Shown piece by piece: positions 27,801 to 42,800 of a stretch of DNA of 64,000 nt. The number at the start of each line of letters is the position of its first letter. Positions within the stretch are counted from its first letter, which is position 1. The notes beneath the pieces are model-generated. The model had not been told where the DNA came from. It was given only the letters and a program-made list of their open reading frames with translations, and made no database searches. The position numbers and the translations under genes are program-made. The DNA comes from Opisthorchis felineus. Taxonomy: Eukaryota > Platyhelminthes > Trematoda > Opisthorchiida > Opisthorchiidae. The DNA is taken from contig SJOL01002263.1 of the NCBI GenBank assembly GCA_004794785.1, positions 594,649 through 658,648 of the forward strand, read 5' to 3'.

Positions 27801-30800
27801 AGGACTAGAACAGATTATCCTTCCGGCAAGATATTTGCAACTTCAATATCAAGCTCTGTTTGACACCTGCGGTTTAGTAAATGTAGACACCGGAGTAGAG
27901 AAAAGAATCGAGTCGGGCCGCGCACTCACAAATAGAATAACATAGTGAACACACCAATTTTCACAGCTAACCAAAAGAGATGTCAAAAAATTGTATCAAA
28001 CGAGAATTAGCACCATTTTTATCATCTACTGAGGAGGCATGCACAATCACGTCATCATCACCTAGAGGTTGGATAGAAAAAGAATGGACTGTGAAGAGCT
28101 AGTAGATCATTCTTAAATCAAAATAAGGAAGTTTTTGTTCACTGGGTTTTCAAAAAAGGTTTCCACCTACCATACAGGTTTTTTCTACTACCAACTGATT
28201 CGAGCCAAGAGGGATCACGATAAGAAAGCACGGAGAACCAACTAGGTATTCTTGAAATTTCGAAAAATCGCATCAAACTACTTTCTGGTTTCATGTACAG
28301 AAAAATTTGGCACAAAGACGGCAATGCCAGCTGAAAACTAGACGGTGCCTTGTACATTGGATATACGGGCCCTTGAAAACAATGTCCTGTGATGCTAGTT
28401 ACGTCCAATGTTGGTGGAGGAGGCGTGTCCGTGACCCACTCATCTGCTGGGACTGCTGATAATGCGTTGCTCCCGAAGACACCGTAACAACAGTAACGCG
28501 ATAGTATCCAGGCGTGAATACGGAGTTTCACGAGATACGGTGGGAGTGAATTCCTCAGCGTCACTTGGCCAGTGTTCGCGGGTGCACCTAAAATCTCAGC
28601 ACAGTCTAATGCAACCTACAAAGCAGCAAGGTAGACGAGGGTAGACGATATCCTCATTGCTGTTGGATCAGAAAATCTTACTCGTCTAATCCGTCGACAA
28701 TGGTTCACGTCCTCGTCGTTGTCGGTTGAGAATCACAACATGGCCCTTGGAAAAACGATCCATGGACTCTTGTTCAAGTTAGAATGTACGACACTCATTT
28801 TAGCCATTCCCATTTAGTAGGAACACCTCTGGTCAACACGACCACATTAAAAGAGGCTAGGCAACAGCAGAATTTTGTGGAGGGCGAAGTATGAAGTTAC
28901 TCGTATAAAAAATCAGGGATATCAATCCAACCCGTTCGTCGCTAGAAGCCCCAGCGATAGACATACGCATAACATTCGCCGAGAAAAAAACTAGTCCACA
29001 TATCAGACTTACTGGACTCATGTCAAGAGGTACTGCTAGTCTTAAGAAGAGACGCTCAAGCCAGTATTGGGAGACTTTAAAGGCTTCATAGATGGTAGCT
29101 TAAATTTCAGTCCACGATGATACAGCGCAATCACGGGATGTGCCAAGCCAAGGAGTATGAAACGGAGGAGGACTGACCTCGCCTGCATTTTGATGATGGG
29201 ATCGAGTGTTTTGGTACTGACTACTATAAAGTGAATAAAAAAACGGGGACAAGTGAAAACTAACAGATCAGGTTGAGAGTCCCTGCTCGAGATAGGTATC
29301 ATGCTAGTCAGGCTACCGTTTACTGCGCCCTATCACCGAAGTCATTAACAACCGAGTCCATTTCTATCCACTCAAAAGACAGGCAGGAAGATATCAAGGT
29401 ATACCAAGAATGCGGTTTGGAATGATTAGTGGAAACGGCTGATCAAACTGATTGATGAAAGGTGACCAAGAATAAAAAGATGTGTTTGCATAATCTCATG
29501 CACTGGGTGAACAAACACTAGAATGCTCATTGAGAGTTCCATCTACATAAATTAACTCAAACAAAGCGACAATGTAAAAGTGATCATGCACGAGAAAGGA
29601 GCGGAATGCAAACTCACCTGTAGTTCGCCTTCCCACCAACCCTTGGCAGAACGCTTGCGCAACTGTACAACCTGTCCTGGTTGCAGTGACAATTGGCCAA
29701 CAGCCGTGGCTGTGTAGGGAGCAATGACACGGGCGAATTCCGGTTTTGTGGTAATGGTGATGTGTGAGGAAGGCGAGGCTTGACCGGAGCCTGGTGCAGG
29801 GCTTCCATTTTTTGTCGCACTAACAGTGAGCTCGGTGTCGGATTGTGAAGACGTGGTAGTGGCGATTGTGGTGTTGATAGGGGAAGTTGGGTTAGGCTGA
29901 GTAAGTTGATTAGGGAAGGGCAGACGAATAGTAAGGAATTACACAAGTCGATGGGACTTTGGATAGCAATTATGGGCGCGTATAAACGAAAAAACGCGAC
30001 TAATTCATACGGACAGAGCACGTTATCATGACTGCAAACTATGAATTACGGATGAGGTGGTGCAAATGAGATTTCCCCTTAATGTCAGTCAATCATTCAA
30101 TGAGCTTTTCAGTTATAAGCCGTGTATCAAGTTACAGTGCCTCCATATTCCATATTTTATTCACCAAGGATAAGGAGAATGAGGGGCTGACGGCCACGTG
30201 TCGGATGTTATGGCCCAAGCTGTTCAATGAAGTCAACTTGTTTTTATCAGGGAGTGAGAGAGCTACGCACTGAAGGTAATAGCTTTGAAGGATGACAGTC
30301 ACTGGATGCGAGATAGGAACATGAGAGAGCCCCTAGCCATTGGTTTGTCTCGTTCAGCGACACTGTTTCGTGATGATTTAACAGGACCCGGGTAGTCACC
30401 ACCCGACACAGGGGTGGCTCTGCTAAGCAAACGGTCCTCTGACATAGAAGTACGTTGTCCAACCAGGGCAATCTACGGAGCGTGACTAGTTGATCTATCA
30501 AGGGAGAATTACCTTTCCTGAAACCTACCTGATCAGCATCACTGATCCGATGGTATCAAACAGAGAATCAAACAGTCCTCAAGGGCCGTCTGCAACAGCG
30601 ACCACTCTGCAATCCGTAAAGTAGGGTAGTATGGCAGTGTACACTCTACTTTTGACTGCTACGAATGTTGTAAGTCGGTAAACGCCTCCTGACGTTCCAA
30701 AAACGGGAAGTGGGGACTTATTCAGCTCGATCAGTTCCTCTCCAAACCGGTTTAGGTTTGACCCCACGCAGCCTTGTGAACTTTGTAGGTGTGGAGTGCA

Positions 30801-33800
30801 TGCCGAACCATGCGGTATAGTTAGGTCATTTTAATAGTACACATTTCTAAGGGGAGCAATATCGTCAACATTCTCAGTGTCTGTGACCAATTGCCGGGGA
30901 GCACTTCGATCCCCGAGATGTGAGAGGCAAGTAGGGAAGATTCAAGCGGCACATCAATAACGAAGTTGAAGAGGAAGGGTGAGAGACAAAGCGGTTTTGC
31001 GAGTACCACTGGGCGTCGAGTACTCAGAAGAAAGTTCGCCATAAACTCGCACGTTTCTGTGGAGTACTTAGAAAAGACAATAATTAAAAAGTGATGTCTT
31101 TCCTCATCAGATGCCGTCACAGTTTCTAGCGACCATCGAAGTCAAAAGCAGCCTCTAAGTAAAGGGAAATAGCTAGTACTGGTCGTCAGAAGAAATGACA
31201 CAGTTTGAGCATCTGTTGGGAGGCGAAGATATGATCACTGCAACATCAGCCACGGTGGAACTTAGCTTAGTTCTCATCAATATGACTCTCTGGATGGTGC
31301 ATCAACCTGAGGAAGATAATACCAGATAGCATCTCAGACATTGGCTGCTAGACTGATGCCTCAGTGGTCTTCACAACTTCTGCGCCCTTCTTAAATTCCG
31401 AGATTAGCACCAATGCGCTCCATTTTGTGGATATTGTGTCATCACTCCAGATATTGTGCAGTAAGGTAGTCAGGCCAGCTTTGGAGAATGCAGGATGCAG
31501 GTCGCCTGGGCTAGGTGCTATGTGGCGTTGAAGTAATGGAGTTCCCCGCTTGATATGTTGCCAATGGAGAAACGGTGTCGACGTTCCATTCAGACTCACG
31601 TAGTTTTTCCGGAAATAAAGTTGATGGGACCTAACTGTTCAGACCTTTGTTCCCAACGACGTCTATGTGTGTGAACTGAGGTCCTATTTTTTCAGAGATT
31701 ATTTCCCTAACACCAGCTAATCGGATTGGCTGGGGCAGAGTGCGGCTGTTTCCAGCTGCCAAAGCTTTCCCATCTTCCAGGAACTCGCTACCCACCAGCG
31801 CTCTCTGGTAATTCTACGCTCTTCAGTATTCGGTGTTCGAGGGATCTACATGCGTCATCAGTCATGTGTTGCCAATATAAATGTCCAGGCACCAATGAGG
31901 GCTACAGATCGCGACGATATCCAGTATTCATCAAGGGAGCAGACGGGTTAAAAACGATGGGGATGTCTTCTTCCACCTTATACCAATAGTCCTTCAAGTC
32001 CTCACTATTACTGCCGCCAACTTCAGACTTTCAGCCAACTCAACTTGATATAGTTAAAATGAACGGACGTTTTGGAAGTGTTGAACTATATGGCCTTGTG
32101 TTGGCCGAAAAGAAACGAAGTGATACGCGTGCCCACATAATGCCTGTCAGAGCCAAGTTGTGTACCCAAAAGGAACGACAACCTGGAATTGAAGTTGCCC
32201 ACCACAGGGCCAAAATAGGCTCACGGCTAGTTTGTAGTTGATGGCTTCCAGGCAATACGGCATGAGCGCTGTAATGAAATTTTACATCAGCTAGAAAAAA
32301 CGATATTAAGCAAACAACTGATGAACCCTGAGCGACCGCCAGGATGGGTTTCTTCCGGACCCCGTCAGCCAGCCTGCTAGAATCATATCTGTACTTCCTG
32401 TTAACCGGAACAGCCACGATAAATCTCGATTCAAGGCATCTTCTTCAGCCTCAGAGCTACCTTCTGTCGGTGCGAATGCAGATAGAGCAAACCGAGTCAA
32501 AATTCGTTGGTATAAATTGAGGCCGTCAACCGAACGGCTCACACATGACAATTTGCTGGAAACTTTTTCAATGCAGTGCAGCCAGCCCTGTGGTTGAGTA
32601 CAATTCCCACGACGTGAATACCTTAAGGAATCTTATCAGGGCGACCAAGCATTCGGAAAACGAAGTGCGAGAATGGTACATCTTGAGCGGTTTGGGGTAT
32701 ACGAACCAACCGGGGTCTCGCATTCGTTTCGAGCGAATGCAAAGTCTGAACAATAGATGCCTGTTGACCATTTGGACATAGTACAAACACTGGAAGCCGT
32801 AATATGTGATAAACTGTCCGAATTTATTTTTTGGCTTGGTTTATTGGGGAGATGCTTAGATAAGGGATAACGGTTCGGTGGTTGGCAGCTAAGTGAGTCA
32901 TCAGGGCTGAGTTGAAAAGGTTGACAATCGCTGAAAGATGGGCTTCGGGAGTGGATGATAGTTCCCGGTTACCCAGACCGAGGAAAGGTGTTTGGAGGGG
33001 GTATCGAAGCTTTGGCCTTTGACTGAAAATTCTGACACATAGGACGATAGAAGGATTTGGGGTTTTGTTCGGGAACACCAAACCTCTGACTAAGTAGCTG
33101 GAACCGCGAGACAGCGGTAGTTAGTCTTCTTGAGGGGCTAGGCCTGGAACCAATGATGCAATAGTCCGACCCACTTTCCCATAGGAGCTCACCTAGCCTG
33201 AGTGCGTAGAGGGCAAGGTATACATTTTTGACATTTGAGGCTGCTACGCACAACAGATGGGTTTGGAAACACTAGTTAAGTTGTTTTGTTTCTTTCGACC
33301 GCATTGGATAATTCACCGGCAGTCAACCGGTCAACCTTTGGGCGATCCGAGTGTGCAGTCTTTGGGGATAGTCTCTTCTAACCCGTTCTTCCTCAGAGGA
33401 AGGCAGCGTCACTGTTTCCATAAATGAAGGAATGCTGTAACTAAGTGAAGCCAGCTAATTTTCATTGAAATAGTTTCGTACAGTTGATCTAGAGCTACAT
33501 CTCACCAGTGACTCAAGGTGGTATCCGGAATTTGGCACATACCAGTGAAGCGTGGTTCAAGCAGGTCAACAGGAACTGATTTCTGCTCCCCTCCCGTCAG
33601 CATGACCGCACTGAACCTCCCTAAAAGTGCATGAGTATCTCTGAAAGATAAGGTTGGAACTTGATTGTCAACAACTCACATGCTCCTACTAATGTGCAAA
33701 ACCTACATACACATTCTCGAACAAAAGGATGCTATCCATACGAATTCCTCAGGGGACATACAGATAAAGACGTACTATTACTGGTTCTTCGTCCCCGGGA

Positions 33801-36800
33801 ACGAACGCACTGCACGAACGCAGCGCTGGGCTTAAAAACATGTAATCTGAGGACGAAGACTAAGGTATAAATGTGACTATATGGGACACAATAGATGAGG
33901 AACAATGCAAACTTACCAAGACAACTTGTTCAGTTGATTTCAAAGGCAAAGCTGTGGAGTTTACTGTCTTTACGGCGCTCAACTCCTGAAAATAACCAGA
34001 GTGAAAATCACAGTCAGATAGCGAAATGCTTGAAATCGAACTGGGAGGACATATGGCCGTCAGGAAGTGAACATAATAGAGAGTAGGTAAGATGCGGACA
34101 GAACAGTTAGGTTAAGAGACCAAGGCTAACGTATTTGGTTGCTTGGGCCTAGAGCTGGGATTCACAGAAAGGGAGTATGAACGCGAAAAGTGTTCCAACA
34201 TGTCAAAGAAAGGTAGGGAAGCCACTGTTCAGTGTATCCTTACTTCAGGCGTCAGTTTCTTCGTGTAGTTGGCTGGAAACAGTCCAGAGAGCTTGGTTTG
34301 TTCACATTCCCCTTCCCACCACTCGTCTCGAATGGCGTAGACATGAACGACATCGTTCACAGCCAAATTAAGGTCACCGGGAACAGTAGACTCGAATGGA
34401 AAGAGTGCAATGCAAGAGAACAAGGGCCCGGACGAGGTTGAAGGATCCGATTTAGACCTTTTGTTATGCTCCGGTGTGGTAGTTTGTTTTGAAAGGGCGA
34501 AATCCGAGAAAGCGGAGCTAGGTACTGCCCTTTGAGTTGAACTGGGTTAACGGGTAGAAAATAACAAGAAATGCGGGGTAGGGAAAAACATTGATTAATT
34601 CTGCTCTTTTGCCGGTGGCTAGTTAATTTCTACAATTCGACGTCGGTACCATATTGTTAAGTCTCTATCTGACGGATGAGTAGAAAAAACGAACAATTCC
34701 AACAGCATTACCGCTAAACTTATGGCGAAGGACAAGATAAGACGTTTACAGGAAAGCACTCCAAGACGACGGTAGTGGTAACTCCAGCGAACTAAACTGT
34801 TGCCTTACTTTGTCGTTGCTTTATGAACGCCGAAAGGATCAAACGGATCGATTTTCCCAGTCACCCGTTTTCGGACATATGACTCGGGGAACAAGCCCTT
34901 CACTCCATTCGACTCTCCATAAAGCCACCCAGCAGCCACGGGGAAAGGTGGTTCACTGACGATCTATGTAAAAAGAGAACGGAAATGCTAAGGACATGGG
35001 ACTAAACGACGTTAGAGGGCGAGGTGTCGCGAACTCCGTCTGTTTTTTGTGATTATGCATCTAGCTAACACTTCGCAATTTATATGACATGGGGATAGGA
35101 TTTAGTATGGAATTTACTAAGGAGACTGGAGGTCAAAGGTTCTGCGTGCCAAAAGAGCGGGGTTAGTGTCAGAAACAAATTGCGGTAGGGGACCAACCGC
35201 AGCCCAGCACAAGATAAAAGTTCACGCGAGTACGAAGGTTAGAATTACGTAGGCGGATTGTGATCGCTCCACCTATGGATGGCAGCCGGACACTCACAGA
35301 TTGTGACCGATTGATAGGCCCCGGTAGATGATGCGGAAGGCTTGATCTTCACCTAATATTTGAGATTTTACATGGGAATACGAATTAAACAGAACATTTC
35401 TAGTAGTACCATTGTGTACCGGAAGAAGGAATACATGTTGACCAAAGGTAATCGCAATACGCTGTCGGACACATCTCGAGGTGCATTGTATCTTTATTCG
35501 CGTTCACCAATTGTGAGAGACATCGAAACGAAATCCGTGACCACACTAGGGTGGAGTTACGAACCAAGAGGGTGCTTGGATGTAGACATTTCGGGATGAT
35601 CACAGTGTCCTACTGACCATGGCATCACACCATGCACTTCTCCAAAGGGACTGTTCATGTCTTTCAGAAACAAGAGGTGAGGCGACCAGCAAAACAAGAG
35701 TCAGCAGCTAATATTAAGGTGCCTGTGAGGCATCGAAGCAGAGTCGTCCAAACAGGAGTCCGTGATACTACCTATTAATGAGTCCAAAAGAACGGGTGAT
35801 AAGTCAGCATCAGGAGACTAGCACAACACCTGAGATTTGCTGGCGGCTACACTTAGCCTTATTAAGAACAGGTGAGCTGAAACCACACTGCGCGATAAAA
35901 AAGCTTACTTGGACGAGTGCACCTGTACTCAGGGAGAGTTCATCCGGATGTCGAGCAGTGAAGTCGAACATGACTTCATACTGTTCAATTTGATCACCGG
36001 TTTCTAAAGAGCCCAATCCATCGAAACTGGAAAAAGGAATTAATTGAACAGAACTTTTGTTGGCCCTTTTCACTTGTATGTTCTGAAATGACTCTTATCA
36101 GACTCAAAGAGAGACAAGATCTGAAAGCACGGTCATCATTATCACCATTGACGGCAATATAACACTAATACGTATTAGCGCTTAACTGCCAAAAGATAAT
36201 CATGAGGGAAGAAGGGAAGGGTGGACGGCGGTTGGCCATAGGTATTACACGTCCCTAGCACCTCAACCGGTTATGTTTAATACGCCGCTCCAACTATTAT
36301 GATTAGTTAAAACGTACCCGTTTAACAATCATTTCGTTCCCTAATCGCTGAAGCCAGTCAATTCTCGCTAGTACGGTACATGATGTTCACCGCGATGAAA
36401 ATACTTGCTTAGTTGTATACAGATGACGGGAAGGAACTGATAGGCTGTATGGGTAGTCGGAGATACAGTTTTGAAGTTATGCCACTTGAACGCGATGTTA
36501 TTGTGCGCGGCTGGATGAGTAATGAGAATAGGGATCTAACTTCCCTTAAAAGGAACTACAGAATGATTCTCGCGCAATATTCCCAGTTCTCGTGAGTGGC
36601 AGGATACCAAAGCCAGGACTAATAACAACAGCATCATTGTATCACCAACGCACCGGTCAACAAACCTGATGGTCGATTTTTGCGACACAGTTAAGCAGGG
36701 AAAAACCGACAACTTGAGGGGGCAGGAAAAGTTACGTCTAGCCAAAAGCATCCGAAAACTCGAACAGTGGTTTGTTTTGAACCGGTATCCGAACATCATG

Positions 36801-39800
36801 AATTAGCGAATCAATAGGCACCTAATCACGGTTGAATTCGGAAAAAAAACCGGAACGGCCGATCAAGGCCGACAATCGTTGGTATTGGTAAACAAATGGC
36901 CATCTGCGTATGACTGCAAGAAATGGAACAACGTGAGGGTAAGCCAAACGACCAGAGAAGGGAGCAGGATCAATAGTCTGTTAAATAAAACCGACTGGGA
37001 AAGATAATGGCTCATGGACCAAAATTTAAGAAGTTCAACGGAGAGAAGAGTGAACATCGCTATATATGATTCGAGGCCCGAGGAAGTCATCATCATCGGC
37101 AGCAATACACCTGTAATAAACGCTGGTGCTTAATTGTTAGAAGGTACATTTGTTCACGTAATTCATGGTTGTGTGTGGGCTAAGATACTGCCAGGGCGCC
37201 CAAATCTAGACAGGACGACGACTAGGGTTTATAACTAAAGCTTTTGACTCACAAGCCTGATGCAAACCAGCTGTGGTTGGCGTGAGACTACCATAACAGT
37301 TTAACTTTTAGGAAACAGGTTGCCAGACTTGTTCCAACCTGGAAGGCCAGCAGGCTGTTTGCCAGAACTCTACCAACCACTGACCAACCTGGTAGTAAAG
37401 ACCCTGTGGATGCTACGTGGGCATCTTCCAGCATAGCTCAATCGGTTGATAAGGTAAGTAAACCGTCACACCACGACAAGATCCAGTATCTCCGTGACTG
37501 AAGGAAATACGAATAATCGGAAATTACGAGATTTCACACATCACCTGGGTGGTCTATCCAAGTGATATAAACTACTCTATATCCTCTCTAAGTAGACGTT
37601 AATCGGATTACTGTCTACTCATTCGTGGGCGATTGGTGGTATTCGAACTCCTATCCGTAAGAACGCGGATTCGAATGCTTCTAGAGGTGCGCACTGCTGA
37701 TCATTCCAAAAGAGAATGAAGCAGCCGTGCTTCCCAGCTTTGCACCACAAACTGGTATCAATTGCAGGCTGAAGTTGAGACAGGAAACTTTAAGGTCTCG
37801 TCACTCAAGAAATGAAGTAAGTAGATCCAATACGGTGCAGTGGAAAATTGAGCGGTAAGCCGCTAAAAACATTGTCCTACAATGACACGAAAGGCGGATC
37901 AGCTGAGAAGCGTGTGTAGTCCAGATTAAAAGTTATGGCTTCTCTTTTCATGGAAAGCACTGAATCAGCAGACGATCCGCATAAATGGTAGTAGGCTTAT
38001 AGGTAATCATTAATATGGTCATCATCATTATTTACAGCAACACCGGTGCTCCACTGGCTTACGGCGCTGTTGAAACAGGCCTAATCGACCAGTGACATCT
38101 TAGACGCCAATACTTCCAAAACTCACTCGGATAAGCTAAATGAGAACTGAGGCACATCACTCAAGCACAGGACCCAGCCATCGTATCCCGCAGCGTTGGA
38201 TGCATTCCCCAAATTTGGAAAGTATTGCTTCACCAAAGATCCAGTCGCTGTTCGACTCACTTCAAACGATTCCAAGGCATCCGTAGTCGAATACCTTATG
38301 TACTAGGCCCGCAAAGATCAACTCACGCAGCCACATAACAACACAGCCTCATTGTAGTCCGACACACGAGCTCTACAAGGCCCGACGGTATGCAATTTAA
38401 TGCCTTAAATGATGCTCACTGGAAATGCAGCTATGATCCTTAAGGTCCGCCAGTCATTATGTGGTCAAAACTAATAAGTCAAAACCCGAGATAAGTAGAG
38501 CTTCAAAACCACCAGTGTCCGTCCTTAAACTGTCGGGAGCATCTTCAAAGATTGTGTCCTTGACTACATACTCTTTTGGTTCGAAACACATGCATAAGGA
38601 TTAGACGAGCCTTATTCAAAATTAAAACGACGTTGTGTGCATATTCTGGACTGATAGAGACAGAGATCTGAACATCGGGGTTTCGGAGGTACTCTAGAGT
38701 TCGTCTCGATATTTTATGAAACAAAGGTCAACCACCGGACCGCTTGTTAAGAAAACTTTGGATGAATCCGCGTGCGTTCTTGTGCCCACACGTCTGTGAG
38801 GCCAAACATTGTATGATAATCACGAAATATCTTATAAAAACACCATCATCAGAGAAAAGCAACAACAGTCTTGACAGTGATGCTTCACTACCGTACAACC
38901 ACAAAGTTCGCCTAACTATATTTCAAGCCTCAGAATGAAAAGAGAAAGAGGTGGGTGAGGGATGGGACCTGGTGCTGGCCTATGTCAAGCATTCTGAGGT
39001 GCCTAAACCTTCAAGCGTTCAATCAGACAATCATGGTCTTCTAAACTCAGCTTCGTACTCGATCAGCTTTGGGGTGATGAGTATAAGTACGTGTTAAACA
39101 TGAACGGCAAAGCTGACCGATAGACTTACAATTTTTCTACATTCCCTGGATTCTTTAAAGTAAGGTACGAGCGGAATTGATCTTCCAGCTTTTGTCGCAG
39201 CCTGGCCACTTCCACATCGAGCTGACAAGATCTTTTTTCCAGTTCGGTTACCGTGTTACGACGACTAGCCAGCTGTTCACCCTGGCGTGTCATTCCCTCA
39301 TCTAGTTCAACCAGTTGGCTTTCAAGTCGTTGGATAGAAGCGCGACGTAGCTGGAACGAAGGAAGTAAAAACCGCGAAACCAGCAGTTGATGGGTCATCG
39401 GATAGCACGATAAGGATAAAAGCTAAAAGCATCACTCACGATCTACCGAAAAACATGTCCCGGTGGAGGAAAAACTCACATCACTACTGGCTCGAAGGGT
39501 CTTGCACTGCTCTGCCGTGGGATTAGTGTCTACTCCAGTGGAGACGCGGAGACTCAGCTGTTCTCGCTCACGCTGCCAACGCGACAACTCAGCTTTGGCT
39601 GCTTCAACCTGTTCGGTCAACTCGCGTATATCACGTTCGTAAGTGTCACGTTTGCCGCGCATATCATTTATCGCAGATTTGTGAGCATCCACTTCAGCAC
39701 TGGCCACAAAAAGACGGGTTTCTAATTCGCGCTTGCGCTGTTCTTGTGAAGAGGCGGATTCAATAAGACTGGCACGGTGCGCAATTGCCTAAAACCAGGA

Positions 39801-42800
39801 AAAGAGTGAAATGCAGCTCGACGAACAGTGCCACTAGTTTGATGAAACTGTCACATTTAGCCAGAAACCAGAACTGAGGCTAGAACTAGAGGCTTACTGA
39901 TATCGACGGATTGTCTTGTTCATCCCTGGCTATCACGATTCGGCTGACTGTTGACAGTAGAAAAAGCGAAACCAGTGACGTGGCGCATTGACTTCAACTT
40001 ACCGTTTCGATACTGAGCCACGGTCCAGTCGAGCAGACTTACGTGTTTAACGTTAAGGCAGTGGCAACGGTTGCATATAGTTATCAGCTGAGGTGGTAGA
40101 CATTAGCTGAATAAAACGGTGGTAATAAGAGCCTTGTTTTGTATTTATTGTGAATGAAATGACCGAGTTCTCTTCGCGAAACAACTGCACATTTTTATTA
40201 GGTCTACAGCTCAGTGCAACAGTGTGCGAAGCAAACGCTACCGACGATAGACAGACATGCTTACATTACCAACTCGGTGGAACCGATTGCGATCGTTTGA
40301 CACTATCCATTCTTGGAACGCCAATAAGATGCATTGACTACAGCAGTGCACGCACACACACTGCAGCCATCTGGAGCGTGGGGCCAGCAGGTAAACAGAT
40401 CGCAACATTAGGGTGTTTATGAAGTTCGGCTGTAATTTATTGTTGCTATCCGCGAGGACGGGATATCATATAGGAGACAGACACCAGGTTCTGGTTTTCG
40501 TGCGTTGATCAGATTAGTTCGATTGAGTGCTTGAGTTGTTTTCAACATGAGGATGGGCGAATTCATTATCACCATCATCAACATTGACAGCAACACCAGA
40601 GAACATTTGTGCTTCACTGCCGTACAACCATGATAACTTATCAGAGGAAACAGATCCACTCCAGTCTTCCATTTAAAAGAGGTTTAATAGCTAGTTTGAT
40701 TACCAGACATGACTAGTGTTACCTATAAAGCCGCAAGTCTACGCTTGAGTTTCAGTCCCATCCGATCAGGTTCCAACCGAAGGGACTGAAGGAAGTCTAC
40801 CGCCAGCTTATGCATGTACTCATTCGTGTACTTGTGTCGAGCATTGTACGTTGGTCGCACAACGCCACATAACTGAGATGTGGAACAAAGAATATGGACT
40901 CAGGTCCCATCGCGTTACACCTCACCGAGACTGATCACCCCACAGAGAAAAGAAATGCTTGTAGTGTCAACTTCCGCGCACCTTCAAATCGACCAAGATC
41001 AATTAGAGTCAGATCGTTATCGGTTGCAAATGAGATGCAGTCGAGCAGCCCACAGGTCTGCGTTCAGAACTTATGTTGTACAACGGTCGGTCAAAGTAAA
41101 CTCTCACAATTGACAATGGCATAATATTTTATCCACTAGCCTTACCCATATAATTCTAGAAGTACTATAAAACACACATGACCGCTGTACATGTTCGTAT
41201 AAACTCGTGGCGTCCTGGTCTGATGACAATCATAGAAACCGAAGTTTGTTCGCCACGTTGTTTGATCTTATGACTCCCACGGGTAGCTTCCATCACCATT
41301 TCAACCAACTTGAAAAAAATGACCTTTTAAGGGAAAGCATAACAAATGAGACCGGAAAAAGGACCTATGGCTAGCCTACCACAAACATCCGAGTTACCTA
41401 CACCTCTAACAATGTCAGGCAATACAAACTGACAGAATAACGCCATGGACATCGGTTAACGGCCACATATTTCAATGTCTCTGTTCAAGCATGAAAGGAT
41501 CACATGGGCCCCGCAATAAAATGAGAACCGAAACCAACAACACCTAGACTTTTCGTAACATTCTTCACTCCCGTCTGCTGTGTCATATTCTGTTCATCTT
41601 TATGTTTCCACCACTCCGAAAAATAACGCTCTTCTAGGCAGACGGTAGCCCGGTATGCGGGGCACATGGCTCAGCAACTTGTTTGCAGGGCTGGATGCAT
41701 TCCTTGAGTGTAGTGCATTCTGCTCCACCAAAGATTCATTTCTCGATCGTCTAATTGTGAATTGGCTGATTCCAGGCGGTTCTCGCTACAGTTTTAAGAC
41801 ATCGGTTGTTGAGGCCCCGAAGATGTCCCAAATCCTGCAACCACAGCGATCAAGTTTCGCGACCGCACAACAATAGAGGCCACATTGTATTCTGATACAC
41901 GCGTCCTTCAATACCTAGTGATATGAATCTTGATGACACAAGTGGCACAAACCAGCAAACGCAATTCTGTCCTTTGAGGTTTATGTGTCTGTCAAAGTAT
42001 CCTCAGGACCCAAAGGAACGTTGGAGGTACGTAGAGCGTTTCGCAACTTCCATTAGCACCTCTTGAATTGTCATAGGCACGTTCAAAGACTGTACCTCCA
42101 GCGGTATGACTTTTCACTTTGCCGAAAGACCGGATGACCCTGTTACGCTTTAGTGGTAACGCTTGCGCTTTTTATACTTTTCCAAATGTGAGAACAACGT
42201 CTTCTGTACCGCCCAGACCGACAAAGTTCCAATCGGAGAGATCTGAACACAGGGGTTTTGAACACCCAGCGGAATTCGTTTCAATGACGAAAATAAACGA
42301 AGGCGTAGAGAGTAGGTATTCTTGCTGGACAGTACTGCTCGCAAGGAGGCTTCCGAAGAGAGGTCCCCATAGACTCTCACTCGCCCACAAGTAGGTGAAT
42401 AGAAAGGGCGTATAGTACTCACAAACTTCTGGATGCAACCTGTTGCACAAGCACGTTGAAAAAAACGAATCGGTCGGCAAAATTGGGCGCACTCTTGAAG
42501 TCATGGAAAAGCAAGATTGTAGGTCGCCTATAGGCATGCCTTTGCTCTAATGCTTGACAGACTGGGAAAATGTGGTATACACGACTCATACCCGGAATCC
42601 TGCTTGCTGTTCTCGGGTTACGTCTTCACGTGTACTTACAAGAGGACGTAAAATAAGCGACGCAGAGGGTCTCGTTGCAGCATGGTCTGTGACTGTCACA
42701 CTCATCGCGAGTACCTTTTACGAAAATGGGCCCTACGGTTGGTTGGGACGGTCTCTTTCACTCAGACAGAGGTAAATAAGTTAGATAAACACCAACTGAG

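Larger units (their letters stand above)
36027..39129 (-). other. intron 10, 3.1 kb
   Basis: It contains minus-oriented RTE 3' fragments (around 36.13, 37.09, 38.0-38.4 and 38.86 kb) and a SINE copy with a hammerhead-like stem (37.6-37.8 kb). No further exon was recognised. Confidence 0.6.

Noticed and set aside
28139..28564. 141-codon minus-strand open frame as an extra intersectin exon
   Set aside because: It would fall in the middle of SH3 domain 3, whose two halves join perfectly without it, and it has no recognisable domain.
41220..41245. CTGATGA followed by GAAA as another hammerhead
   Set aside because: The nine bases between cannot form stem II and no stem I partners are visible.
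42119..42422. Overlapping plus- and minus-strand open frames of about 90 codons as genes
   Set aside because: They are shadows of a decayed minus-strand RTE reverse transcriptase.
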